From: Gymnopilus junonius
Lineage: Eukaryota > Basidiomycota > Agaricomycetes > Agaricales > Galerinaceae
Reading direction: 5' to 3'
DNA length: 64,000 nt
Assembly: GCA_015501075.1 (NCBI GenBank)
Contig: JADNYJ010000008.1
Location: 62,001-126,000 of the forward strand
Numbering within the stretch: the stretch's first letter is position 1; every line of letters begins with the position of its first letter. The notes under the pieces are model-generated. The model was not told the DNA's origin and made no database searches. It worked only from the letters and a program-made list of their open reading frames with translations. The position numbers were made by a program, and so were the translations under genes. Shown one piece after another: positions 48,200-59,914 of the stretch.

Positions 48200-48932
48200 A
48201 TGAAAGTGGCATTTTCTCAATGGCATCAGATGAATAACCACCGACAGGATTCTTTTCGTCTGCCTGAAGGGTTCAAACGCATTGCTTACGACGCCGACAC
48301 GAGACGATATACTTTTAGAGACGCGAATAGTACTCTATATCAAGGAGAACCTGGCCTAGAGTACGGCGTGTTGACCCCGGTGCCACCAAGTCATTCGTCA
48401 ATGGAACATGCCAGACCTAGTGCCTTTGCTTCCGGTAGGTTAACGATTCTTTGGGAAGGATTCTGAGCTGATCTATTTTCCTCTGGGTGTAGACAGAGGA
48501 CCCGATAGGAGACTTTCCTTACAGGCCAACTCTGAGACATCTCCGCCGCCTCCAAAGACCTTCTACGACATATTACCTCCTGAACTCATCACATCATCGT
48601 CTATCACCACCCCATTATCTGATTCTACTTCTTCATCAACCATCAGAGCTGGTAGTCGCGTCGCCAAGGCTGTGAGGAAGTCGACGTTACCCAAAATGCA
48701 GGGAGTTGTCCATTCCCTCCGACGTTCTATGACATCGATCAAGAAACCAAGGTCACCGTCTTTCAGCGAGTATAAGGAACTTCATGAGGACGATACGATA
48801 GGGTTGATCAGCAATACGAGTGCGAGTTCTTTGACTTCTACTAATTCGAACAGGCCGCCATTCCCAAATGGTCCCCGATCTGCTCCGCCTCGCCGCTCTA
48901 CGCTGGGCGTAAATTTCACAAGCTCATCTTGA
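48200..48932 (+). CDS. Small conserved-looking protein, function unknown
   Basis: Two exons, 48200-48434 and 48493-48932, give 675 nt and 224 residues with intact frame. Near the N-terminus LPEGFKRIAYDADTRRYTF followed by YQGEPGLEYGVLTPV is an ordered segment that, from memory, recurs at the start of basidiomycete proteins annotated as LysM/CBM50. No LysM repeat or membrane segment follows here. The rest is Ser/Pro-rich and basic (SRVAKAVRKSTLPKMQGVVH, LRRSMTSIKKPR). An alternative start at 48168 (MSRKFTQHEE) could be joined by a 32-nt intron at 48198-48229 to ATG 48230. This would look more like those proteins, but the intron would be unusually short. Function is not assigned. Confidence 0.6.
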
Positions 48933-49310
48933 AGCATGTGTTCTTTTTCCCTCGATCGTAAGGATGGTCGATGGCCATGGATTCTTTCTTTGGTGTACTA
49001 TGGACTTGCTATGGACATTGCAATTGTAGTCTTAGTGGTTACCCAGTGGTTACCTTGTATATTTACACTCCAATTTCTATCCTGTTCTTTACTTTCTTTC
49101 ATCCTCTACTACTACATACCAATTCCTGCAGCCTTTTCCGCGGAAAAGGTGAAATTGGAATTGGAATCAATTGTGGCTGACTACATTACGTAGACGTCAC
49201 TTCGGCCACTATTGACCGTAATTGGCCCGGCCCGCACCAGTAAGCGCTATGGCTTACGTACTGAGGGACCTATTGGTCAGCCGAACCTCACCTTCACCAC
49301 AAGGACCTTG
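48933..49310. other. Intergenic before a MITE
   Basis: About 380 bases after the small protein gene, T-rich at first (3' UTR character), with the left target-site copy TTG of the MITE at its right end (49308-49310). Confidence 0.5.
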
Positions 49311-49790
49311 GAGTCTGTTCGGTAAGAGTCTGTTCGGTAACCATAATCATAATCGATTATGATTATTGATGGCAGCCGGCACTTTCCGCCGCTCGCCAAA
49401 TTGAGTCATCCCGTCACGCACGCCTTATCAAGCGATCTCCTGCGCATCTTATCGTCGCCCGCACTTCTTTTCATGCCTCCGCCTCCACCAGAAACACGGC
49501 GGCGGCAGCTAATACTAGCTGCTGCGTATCTTGTCAATGTTATTGGTATTGCTACAACGATTTATGCATCCCCGTTGTACTGGAGACAAGAGTATCATAA
49601 TTCAAAGTTGAGTGGGGATGTCGAACACGCGTTCAATGCGTTTTTGCCGTGAGGCTGAGTGCGGGAGGCGAATATCAGGCTATCTTATCGGTCGTGACGA
49701 TTTGTGACAGATTCCCAATTTGGCTTGCGGATAAGTCCGGCTGCCATCAATAATCATAATCGATTATGATTATGGTTACCGAACAGACTC
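49311..49790. mobile_element. Harbinger-like MITE, 480 bp, 3-bp target duplication
   Basis: The element begins GAGTCTGTTCGGTAA, a motif repeated in tandem at the left end, and ends with the complement GAACAGACTC. A perfect 56-bp inverted repeat spans 49324-49379 and 49737-49792 and continues imperfectly inwards for about 30 bp. TTG flanks both ends (49308-49310 and 49791-49793), a 3-bp target duplication as for PIF/Harbinger elements. The inner frame 49359-49652 (plus) ends with ETRRRQLILAAAYLVN and SPLYWRQEYHNSKLSGD, which resembles the N-terminal end of fungal Harbinger transposases. The copy thus looks like an internal-deletion derivative and cannot move by itself. Confidence 0.8.
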
Positions 49791-49954
49791 TTGATCTTTC
49801 CATCCACGACGAAATCGCATTTGAGGTTTATCTCGAGTCTCCAACCCGTTTTCCTCACGCCCTGTTGATTGCCTAAAAGTTTTCGCCTGGGCCAGCTTTT
49901 TATTATTCTCGGACCTCGGTTCATAAATGAGTGAGTAGGTTTTGACATATTCAG

Positions 49955-50600
49955 ATGAAGTCGTCGCAACCACATTTTTCTGGTCACTTCAAGGGCAATG
50001 ACCCGGCTTCCAAGATGCCCACCGACGAAATCACATTGATAGAACCCAGTCGGGAGCTAGTGGAAACCCATGAAGAGGTCGGACGCCTCAAGGTATGTAC
50101 TCCCGGAAATTTTTGAAGAGACAGAACGGATGCAACGCGGAAGGATTCAATCCTATGCTACAATCGGGTCCCCAGTCGGTCGCATGCCTCCAGACATGCT
50201 GGAGGAAATCTTCTATCATACTCTTTCTACTGATCAACATCCGACTATGAGTGCGTTGGAAGCGCCACTGCTGCTTACCCATGTGTGTAGCACTTGGCGA
50301 GCCATGACGCGCTCTTTCTCTCGATTGTGGGCAAGTCTTCTCTTCACATTTGTAACAATAGCGGCGTACACACTAGAGAGTGCAACTCTATTAGCAACGC
50401 AAAGTCGCTATATGGATTGCAAGGACTCCCGATTATTTCAAGGACCATCGTGCCGAATAAGATCAGCATTTCTTCGAATGTGGTTCCATGAACATCCTTG
50501 AACCTCTAAGTATGATTCTCTTCGAGACGGAAACAAGCCAATTCACATTTAAGTCAATATACAAAACGGGATATTGTCGAAAATGCTTCGAAACGAGCTC
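49955..50600 (+). pseudogene. F-box protein remnant (plus strand)
   Basis: From ATG 49955 a frame reads a helical lead (IEPSRELVETHEEVGRLK), then after a frame change near 50093 the agaric F-box GRMPPDMLEEIFYHTL and LLLTHVCSTWRAMTRSFSRLWASL. After about 50340 the frame decays without leucine-rich repeats. The frame change is equivalent to an extra base or two missing bases, unlike the single losses elsewhere, and the C-terminal half is absent. A decayed gene is therefore more likely than a simple error. Confidence 0.5.
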
Positions 50601-51532
50601 GCAATGATCAGTAATGGCCGTCCCTGCAAACTGGCTTGTATTATATCTCCGGTGCTTGGGCCATGTTTCAGAGGTCGCTGCAGGAACTCCCTGAAGGGCT
50701 CTGCATCGAAAAATGCAAATATTTGATCAAAAAGAAACTCAACCGAAAGCATAGAGAGTGTATAGTCCTTTCCACAACGTCTGGGACGAAAACGAGGTGG
50801 TGACTTCTGCAGTTGCGGAGGAAGGCCTCAATGGCGAGGGATTTATCCACATACGTGGCATTTTGACGGTCAAATTGAGCAAAAGAACTAGGTCCTGAGT
50901 AGACCCCCTCTTGAAATACAACGCGGATGTCTCCTCCACTGACAATGCGACGTCGGGACATTGATGATGGTTGAGGTCAGATTTTGGGAACGGAAATGAT
51001 GCGCCTGATGGCGGGCGATATTCCGATTTGGTATGCCCAACTTATGTGACTGCGATAGGAGTGAAGCCTCCACAACTCTCTTAATCTTCCTTCCTCACAA
51101 CTCTTACCGCGGGGCTGCAAAGCATTTAATCTGACTAACAAGATTATGATATCGAATGCATGCTGTATGGGAGCTCCCTAGGTGTAAGCTCAATGAGCAA
51201 ATATTTGCTGCAAATCACAACCGACAGTCTGGCTTCACAGAATGAGGCACATATTTCCGTGATTCATACACAGTATGATTTTCAGAAGTAAATGGAAATT
51301 GACTATCCGAGAATTGAGCTCGTTGCACTCTGTCGAAACTATTAGAACCCTCGAGCTTTCTCGTCGAAGTGAGTCTTGGAGCTATAAATATGGCAATACT
51401 TATTGACATATTTGACAGAACAAATGAATAATTGTTGAAGATTGGCCTTGGCCGATACTTGCGCCTACGGACTAGATCAAACACGAGGCTGGTGTGGTGC
51501 GACGAGATGATCCGACTTGATACTTGCTTCAC
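50549..51532 (-). pseudogene. Possible F-box/LRR remnant (minus strand)
   Basis: Several frames on the minus strand, each 60-105 codons and broken by stops, contain stretches that resemble the leucine-rich half of agaric F-box proteins, such as LEGSNSFDRVQRAQF, ENHTVYESRKYV and TQDLVLLLNLTVKMPRMW. They cannot be joined with credible splice sites. Together with the plus-strand remnant ending at about 50600 this forms a convergent pair of decayed genes. The call is weak. Confidence 0.25.
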
Positions 51533-51842
51533 TGGTGCAACGTGTGTTTCCGTGTGTCATTCCTACGTGCTTCAAGGTAAGGGGGCACCAATCCTCTGTG
51601 ATCGCAAATTCCGCCCCAAATCCCGGTCACAACGTTGGAAATCATGGGGGATTTTCGGATGGCATGGTCACTGAAGCATCTGACATAGGATGATGTTCAT
51701 GAGCCGCGCGCGGACAACGAGGCTGAGCGACTTGCCGACCTTAAATACGAGAGTGCATCCGCAGAGGTTGGCACCTACGCTTTGAACACCTACGTTCATA
51801 CTTCTTTCAGTTTCACTCTGCCAAAATTTATTATAAACCAAA

Positions 51843-53013
51843 ATGCTGAACGCATTCAAAATCAAGGAATTTGATCTGAAACCGGTCTTCGAGCAGTGGA
51901 AGGATGGTCCTGTATTTAACGGAACGAAGAAGGACATGCCGGTTGAGGAGTGGCTGGAGAAAATCAGAGAGGGATGTGTAGAACGCGGAGTGCCCGAGGA
52001 ATACTGGTACAAGGTAGCACAACATTTCATGGGGCCAAAGGCTCGAGCTCGGTGAGTTGATTTTGCCAGATATTGCCAAGAAAAAAATCACTCATTGATC
52101 TGGGTAGATTGGACGAACTCAAGCAAGTCATCGTGAAAGTACATGGAGGCAAATACCGCTGGACATGGAAGAAATTCAAGGTTGCTGTCCTCAACATGGG
52201 CTGTAAGTATGAGGAGCTGTTTCATTGAGTTTAGATGTACTGATGAGTACAAAACAGGGAACATCGACAAGGACGCAAAAGAGACAATCAAAGTTCAAGG
52301 AAAGGGTTCTGGACTGTGGTTCTCACGAAAGAAGGACACCATGCCAGCTTCCGATGCCAACGACGATGCAGAACCAGAGGCAAGCAAGCAGTCAAGTGGA
52401 TCGTGGTTTGCGAAACAGCCCATCGTCGAAGAGCCTGAGGAGGTGGAGCCAGTCCCGGAAGCTCCAAAGCGTCGCCTTACGCGATCAGCTACTGTCACCG
52501 GTTTCTGGCCTCAGCGGATGAGCACGAAGAGCGACAAGGACCTACCCCAGCGGCCGAATCATCAGAAGGCAAATTCGGACTCCGTGGTCGTCAGGTCAAA
52601 ATCAAAGCAGGTAAATGATTCCGCAGTTGTACCTCGTTCGCACACCGAGGGCGGTGAAGGTGAGCCTTTACACCTGAGCGTTCAAAGTGCACTTAAACTG
52701 ATGCTCTTATCTCCCTCTAGTGGTGACAGCGACGACCCAAGTACCTGCCTGGCTCTTAAACGCGTGCACGGCGTTGGAGTATATTACTGGAGAGCACCCG
52801 AAAGCAATGAGCATCATCAGCGCCATCTTGATCACAGCGGGGTCGATCCCCGCTATTCCTGCTATAGCCGCTGGTGCTGGAGGAGCAGTGTTAGCGTCAA
52901 GTACGGCGCATGCGATTGGTGCTATTGCGGTAGGAATGGGTCAGGCGCTGGGTGCAAGTATAACTCAACAGCAGAAGAAGCAGGAAGGTCATGGCGCCGT
53001 CACAGGACATTAA
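51843..53013 (+). CDS. Orphan agaric protein: helical N-domain plus Gly/Ala-rich membrane hairpin
   Basis: Four exons, 51843-52051, 52108-52202, 52258-52659, 52721-53013, give 999 nt and 332 residues with intact frame. Residues 1-110 form an ordered, Trp- and charge-rich domain (FDLKPVFEQWKDGPVFNGTK, VEEWLEKIREGCVERGVPEE, YWYKVAQHFMG, LDELKQVIVKVHGGKYRW). Residues 120-240 are charged and disordered, with repeated W-F motifs (GLWFSRKK, GSWFAKQ, TGFWPQR). Residues 245-325 hold WLLNACTALEYITGEHPK and then small-residue hydrophobic helices (AMSIISAILITAGSIPAIPA, GAGGAVLASSTAHAIGAIAV) that could form a membrane hairpin. The Gly/Ala-rich part recalls interferon-inducible ISG12/IFI6-like hairpins, but this is only a resemblance. 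The N-domain appears, from memory, in other uncharacterised agaric proteins. Function unknown. Confidence 0.7.
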
Positions 53014-54977
53014 TTGACAACACCTCTGGGAGGCGTTGATAGCATGCTGGACGGATTTCTTCAACGCTTCCAATGTCACTACGAGACAAGTCGATAGCGT
53101 CACTTGTTCCATCCACCACCAATAGCACCACGTCCCTTGTGGTCGCTGGATTCTTTAGGCGTATACAGTCAGTTATTTGTTATTGAATCTGTCTGATACC
53201 ATCACACCTTTGTACATTTAGCATTCAGAAACGGTCTTAAAGTTAATTTATCAAGCATCTATATTTTGGAAGGATTGTGAGTGTCTTCGCGCCATGATGC
53301 GCGGTGTGGCGCTTGGTTGTCAATGATCATCTGAGGGTCGGATCAAGAAAGGCATTTGTTAGAGAATAACAAAAGCTTAATCAAAACCGACAAACAAAAC
53401 GTTTGATCTGGTAAATCGGGTCCTAAAGCTCAAATGATGTCGATCCAAGCATACCCAACCGAATTATATATTATATACATAATCAAGGCTAATGAAGAAA
53501 GAGAGGGATTAGGTTCTTTGTACAAGCAGATCATTGTGACGAAAGAGCTTACATATATGCTTACAGGGCTTTTCTACTTTGCGCAGCATGTCGGCAGTGA
53601 TCGTCAGTCACATACGTATACGCTAAGGATAGGTTCGGAATCTTTCACCTGGTCCTGTGGGCGTGCATGATATTTTGAGGACGGAAATAGGGTTTAACGT
53701 CGTTGCTACATATGCCATTCGTACAACGCAGAGTGTTCTTTTGGCCAGCAGCCGAGTTGACAGACGCCGTCTACACGGCGTGTGGAGATTGCGGATAATT
53801 TGTTTCTTTTGCAGGTTCAACATATTTGTATTCCATAGGCACCACTTTTTTCAAATGAAAAATCGATTTGAGAATCAACATGAAAAGGCAAAACCCAAGG
53901 TACCATTATTGGCATAGTAGATATGAAGGACGTACTTCATGATAATTCCTTCTTTCTAGAATAAAGCACGATGTTGCATTCGAGTTTTCTCATGGATGTC
54001 ATCCGACCGAGGGAATTGAGGGGAATTAGACCCAAGGACATTGTGGTGCGTGTAGCTAGATGTCCAACGCAGGATATTGCAACTTCCGGTGGGCCAAAGC
54101 CTAGGAGTTGGACATCGCAAATTCGATTTCGGAAGGGGTAGGTTTGTGCTTGTAGTGAACGTAACGGCATCAGAGAAACCTGAAAATTTCACATGAAGGG
54201 GATGTAGTGCATATGCTGGAGAGTAATCTAAGAAAAATAATTAATACTAGGTGACATCTATTAATATACACTCACACTGAGTACTGAGGCGTGAATTCTC
54301 GGCGCAGCGGGAGATTCAAAACCATACATACAATTTGATTTAGAAATGCAGCAAGGTGGAAGGGCGGTTGCCAGAATAGTGATGCTTTGTGTCTGTTTAA
54401 AGGATGGCCCGATGACACTTTGTTACAAGGTGTTGCCAGACGTCATCTCTGCAAACGGACAAAAATTGGACGTCGGCACTTCAACTTTGGTGATTTATGA
54501 TGAACGTTTCCTTAAGCCATTTACATTGTGGGAGCCGGAGATGTCATCCGGATTTGGAGTCAATTGCATCCTGACTCTCTTGGATGACATCTCAGTGGCA
54601 TAACTGCAGGACGGGTGCAAATGGTGTCACGCAAATTGAGGAGGAGAGTTGAAAAAAAAAAATCTCCGCAAGAGAGAATCCCAAAAGGCGATATGTTTTG
54701 ACGCTGTCGATTAGAGTTTGGGATTCGGCGCTATATCGAGAACACGAAGCGGATATTACAACGAGGTGAGGATTAATAAGGAGGGCCATGCGCCTGAAAA
54801 GGTAGACTAAGTGTATTCGGACTTTGGGGGGACGATTCAGAGCACTGCGATCCATAGAGCCCGGAAGGCCGTGGCACTCAATCTTCAGAAGCCTTTCAGA
54901 TTCATCCCTCTTTTATCTCCAGGCAACCAGACCGCGGTAGCTATCTTTTTTCTGCTCCTTCCTAAATTCGGAGGGTT
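53014..54977. other. Intergenic, about 2 kb, no gene seen
   Basis: Open frames such as 54346-54603 (plus) lack conserved motifs and splice structure. No repeat or tRNA was found. The right end holds the promoter of the Zn2Cys6 regulator. Confidence 0.45.
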
Positions 54978-57900
54978 ATGCCACAGGCAGCGAAAAAGGA
55001 CGTCCAGAGCCAACGAGCACAAGACAAGGAGTCCAAGAGAGCTAGAGGTGCGTGCCTTCTACGTCACTGCAATGTTCCAGATTAACTATTACCAGGTGCC
55101 CTGTCGTGTGCCGAGTGTAGACGGTAGGTCGTTTTGCAAGCGAGTAGTTATGGGCGAAGTCGCATTGATGTTGCCGTTGATCGCGGAAATCATATGTTTG
55201 GCTTGTTTAAACATTCTACTCCTTTACTGACTTGAACTACCATTGGCATCATGTCCTTGCAGGCTCAAGTTAAATGCGACAAAACAGTCCCATGTTCGAG
55301 GTTCGTACTGGGATTTACTTTTTATTGCAGAAAGATGCTTATTTTGAATACCCCTTTCCCAGTTGCAAGCGAAGAGGGTGTTCAGCCATATGTCCGAACG
55401 GGAGTCTCATAACTGGCCAGGGAACGCGGTGAGTAGGCATTAAGGATGCAAAAGCTCTCTTGTCTTACACCCTTTCGCGGTATAGCTTCGTTCTTGCCGA
55501 TACGGAGGCTCTTCACCAGAAGATTGCAACCATGTCGGACCGCATTCGCCAGCTTGAGGATGCACTCGCCATCCTTCATTCTACAGCTGCTGGGCCTGCT
55601 GGAGATCCCCATCCTCTGTTACATCGCGATTTACTCAAAATCAAGTCTTCAATCGAGTTACACTCAGCCTCTTCAGCAAGTAACGAAGGCGGGACCAGAC
55701 CTAACGAAGATGATGAGGATGGCAACGGAGAACAATATATCGATGCCTTTGGGACCTTAGCTATACGAGACGATGGTGCTGCGACGTTCTACGGAAGATC
55801 GGCTGGTTCAGAGGTCAGAATCTCTTTAAACCGCTATTATGTTCATGTGTAATTGACCGAGGCTCATTCTGAACAGTCCTTACTTCTTGTGAGTAAATTG
55901 TGCATTTTTAAAGCATCCTCAAAAACTTCACGACAAAATACAGGGCGAAGTAACTTCGACGGATGCTCTATATACCTCAACCCCTCCGAGCGAACCCTCT
56001 CCACCTCAACCTCATGTCTCATCATTTCACTCGGACTTCAATGCTATCCAGTCCTACACATACCAACAATATGATCCTGATAGCGGCAGCGGGTCTTTAC
56101 CGCCCTCGATCAGAACATTGGCAGCCTCATTTCCTCTCGCCCCTGCACTCTCTGCTAGCAACTCTACAGGATCCATGGGATCTTCTTCGTCGTCATTTGG
56201 CACATCTTCCCTTTCCACATCGTCTACCTCATCGTTGAGCCAGACTGTGACATTACAAACGTTGTCATCGAATTATTTGCCTCCGTACGTGGAAGCTTTG
56301 CGTCTCGTCAACCTTTACCTCGACCAAGCACCATGGTTTTTCGGAGCCGTAACTCAGAGGCAGATAGAGAGCGAACTACTACCCTTATGGTACGGAGAAG
56401 CCGCTGCCGCTGCCTCTTTGGTCCCTGTTGTCCCTGCTGGGGGGTTAGACCCCAGCGCCAGAGGGCTGGGGCCAGTCGCGAATGGAACGCCGCCTCCACC
56501 GCGTGCAGGGACCTCTCATGACCTTGCTTTGCTATTCGTCATATTCTGTTTTGGCTTCTTAACGGATACAAACTTACCTTCCGCTCCTGACAATACACCT
56601 GCGGAGAAATATTATCAACTCACCAAGGCTGCGTTGACGTTGGACCCTACTGCCACTGCAGGTGCTCCAGGTAATATGGCCTTTTCTCAAGTTCCTTATA
56701 TTCTAGGCTTTTGTCCTGACATATTGTCCTTCAGAAAAAGTGTCGAGAAATGGTATTCTTGAACGGCCGCCTTCTGTAGCAACAGTTCAGACTCTCAGCT
56801 TGATGGCCATCTATGAAGGCATCTGCAGTGGCGAAAACAGTATAGAGTCAACTTGGGCTCTCATGGGTTTAGCTTGCAAATTGTCCCAGAGTGTGAGTTA
56901 TTTAATCACAGCATATCTTATCGTATTGACGCATGGAAATCACCTTGTAGATTGGTTTACGTTCGTATTTCATATTATTTTGACAGATGTTCCCTAAAGT
57001 TAACCCTCGGCATGCAGACCGTGATTGTGCACGCTGGAAATTAACACCAGCTGAGGTCCAGAAACGCAGAGCATTGTTCTGGGAGCTTTCATAACTGATT
57101 GTTGGCAGGTAATTTCTCCGCCTTTGGTCTGCAAAATTTTCACGCATGGTAGAACTAATTTGTTGCCTCTTTCTAGAGCTTAGCCACAGGCCGACTGGCA
57201 ACCTTCTCACTACCCTTCGTTGATTGTGAGTTGCCAGCAGATCCTGACCAGACCATAGCCGACGATGGGTCCACCCAGCCGAGCTGTGAGCTTGTTTTTT
57301 CACCCGTGTTAATCAAAAATCCTGACCATCTCTGCAGTCCCGTATTGGAAAGCCCGCTTTGGTGCCGAGTGTGTATCGGCGGTCGTCCAAGGCACTCTGA
57401 CGTCCCGTGCCCCTAAATATTCCATCATCCTCGACTTGGACAGGAAAATCCGCGATATGGAATTACCAGCGTATGCCCAAGGATCGCCGCCACGAGGTCT
57501 TGGGTTGTCCCAAACAATGTCCCATTTCATGCCCCAGAATTACCGTGAACTCAGTGAGTATCCTTTAGATCTGTCACTTTGCAACTTTGTCTTTTCCGGC
57601 CGTCTGATGAATTCCTTTTTAGCTCTGCTCTATATTCACCGATGTTTCTTCGCTCACGCCATTTCAACCAATCCTTTGGATCCGATTAAGAGTCAATATG
57701 CGCCTTCATTTTTGGCCGGTTATCGAAGTGCTTGTACCATCGTGGCGTCCGTCAAGCTGCAGTTTTCCATGTTCCCCGCTCAGATTGCCCGTTTCTGGGT
57801 CCTTTGGACTCACGCTTTTCGGCATCGGTGTGTAGTTTTTATTATACAAGTCACCAGACGTTTAAAATATCGTCTAGGTAATGCTAGCGTCTGTTGCAAC

Positions 57901-59914
57901 CCATAGCTCGCGGTCAAAAATCGCTCCAGCTGCCTTGTTAGAACTCAAGAATGCATGTGATGTGTTTGAGAGTGCTGCTTCTTATGGCGGTCGTGCAGGT
58001 AAATTTCTGGTATGTGTCTTTCTAAGCCTTCTTAAAAGTGCGCAGCTGACTCCAATTGGCTCTATTTCACGTTCTAGCCGATCATGAGACGTCTGCAAAG
58101 CAAAGCTCAAGCAGCATTCCGTGACGCGAATAGTGGCCTGCCAACCGTCTTACCGAATGACACCTTCAAGCCATCCCAGCCGAACGAGGCCAAAGATGAG
58201 CTTTCCATATTTAGTGGAAAGACACACACTGTTAGCACGAAATTGACCCTTTCCGGAGGATCTTCTGCCACTGCTTTGGGTTCATCCAGTGCTCGGGCAT
58301 CCTCCCAGGCCCCACGGGCTCCCAGCGACTCGCCAAAGAATTTTTCGGATTATCCATCGTTTGCCAATGCCCATCCAAGCTTGGTGTCGGAATTGAACAC
58401 GTTCCACGGAAATATCAAAGCCCAAATTCAGAATGCTTATCGAAGTGGAGGGGACTGGTTTGATGGAATCCCAATGGCCGTTGACACTGCTCCTCTTACC
58501 AGGGGCCCGCCTGTTCGTCCCAAGGTGGCCCAGCTTCAGCCACAGCCTACTCGACCATCACAACCGCAACAACAACAAGTGCATCACTTCCAGCAGCAGC
58601 ACCACCACCAAACACTATATCAACAGCAAGAACAGCTGGCGAGGCAGGAGATGGAAAGAATACACATGGAACGAATGGCGCAACAAGAGGAAGAACGTCG
58701 TGAAATGGAGAGGCAAGAGTTAGCTCGGAAGCAGCAGCTCCAAGAACAGCACGAGATACAGCTGCAGCAACAGGAGGGGCAGAGGCAGCAGCAAGAGCTT
58801 CAACGACAGCAACAGGAAGCACTTCAGCAACATCAGCAAGAGCTTCAACGGCAACAACATGAAGCACTTCAACGACAACAACATGAAGCACTTCACCGAC
58901 AGCAGCATGAGGCACTTCAACGACAGCAGCATGAAGCTCTCCAGCAGCAGCAACAAGAGGAGCTGCAACGCCAGCAAAGACAACAGGAACGGTTTTATCA
59001 GCAGCCGGAAGCCCATCAAGAGCCACAGCATATAGCCTCGGACCCATATCACCCCCATGTTCAAGCTTATGAAGCTGCAGCGCAGCATCCCGCATATACC
59101 ACAGGGACGGCTGTAGCTCATGAGGTCCCTGTCGGGACGTCTGCACATTCGACTCAGCCTGCTCAGCACCAACACCATCATAGACAATCCAGCGCTGAGC
59201 TTGCTTATCAACCTCAGCAGCAACAGTACCAACATCTCGCAGCGCATCACCAACCCTCAGCACCACAACACAGAGCTAACGTACTTCACTCCACCAGTCT
59301 TTCTCATACCCAACACTCTCGCCAATCTCATCTCCCGCATGACATCCAACACATGCACCAACACCAACCACATCATTCTCACATTGCCCAACATCCGATA
59401 CAAGCACAACATACCGGCCTAAGCATAATAACCGCTGAACCCGTCGTTCGACAACAACAGCACTCAATGTACTCCGTCCCATCTGAATACCATCCTAGTC
59501 CAGAGTCAATGCGCTCAGCGTCATCTTCCACAGGGCCTACACCCCCGCACACCTCCTACGGTCAACCAAGCTCCTCGACAGCAGTATCTGTTTCTACTTC
59601 CTACGTTCCAGAGACTTACAAGTATTGGCCTGCTGCGGCCACCTCATTTGCTATGCCTGACCAGCAACCAACTTTCGCTTACGCACCAGGCGGCCATGCG
59701 CCTGTGCAACACTATCCTCCGCCACAGCAGCATCAACAATATACGCCGGAAGGCGCCTTGCGCGGAATTGCCGCTGACGATCGGAGTTTGCAGGAGACTT
59801 GGCAATCCTATATGAACAATGTGAGTAACTGGTTTCTTTCCTTTATTGGATTATCGGCTCGTTGCTGATTGGTGCTTACAGGTCGGTTCTCCGCGACAAT
59901 TCTTCGAGGATTGA
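54978..59914 (+). CDS. Zn2Cys6 fungal transcription factor with Gln/His-rich tail, three frame breaks
   Basis: Sixteen exons: 54978-55047, 55096-55123, 55263-55300, 55363-55428, 55486-55813, 55877-55888 (12 nt), 55944-56670, 56735-56892, 56951-56960 (10 nt), 57018-57108, 57177-57285, 57338-57553, 57623-57827, 57878-58009, 58078-59820, 59882-59914. They total 3,966 nt, or 1,322 residues after three single missing bases. The zinc cluster at residues 27-57 reads SCAECRRLKLKC, then PCSSCKRRGCSAIC, followed by a coiled linker. The central fungal_trans region (about 250-620) includes YVEALRLVNLYLDQAPWFFG, TLSLMAIYEGICSGENSIES, HRDCARWKLTPAEVQKRRAL and SKIAPAALLELKNACDVFES. From about 880 the tail is rich in Gln and His. 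Such factors bind CGG-type sites as dimers in the nucleus. Missing bases: A at 55272-55274 (inside the zinc cluster), T at 57087-57089, T at 57816-57819. The regulated pathway is unknown. Confidence 0.85.

Noticed and set aside
58547..59266. Minus-strand open frame of 239 codons
   Set aside because: It is antisense to the Gln/His-rich tail of the Zn2Cys6 regulator. CAG/CAA/CAC repeats leave the opposite strand open.
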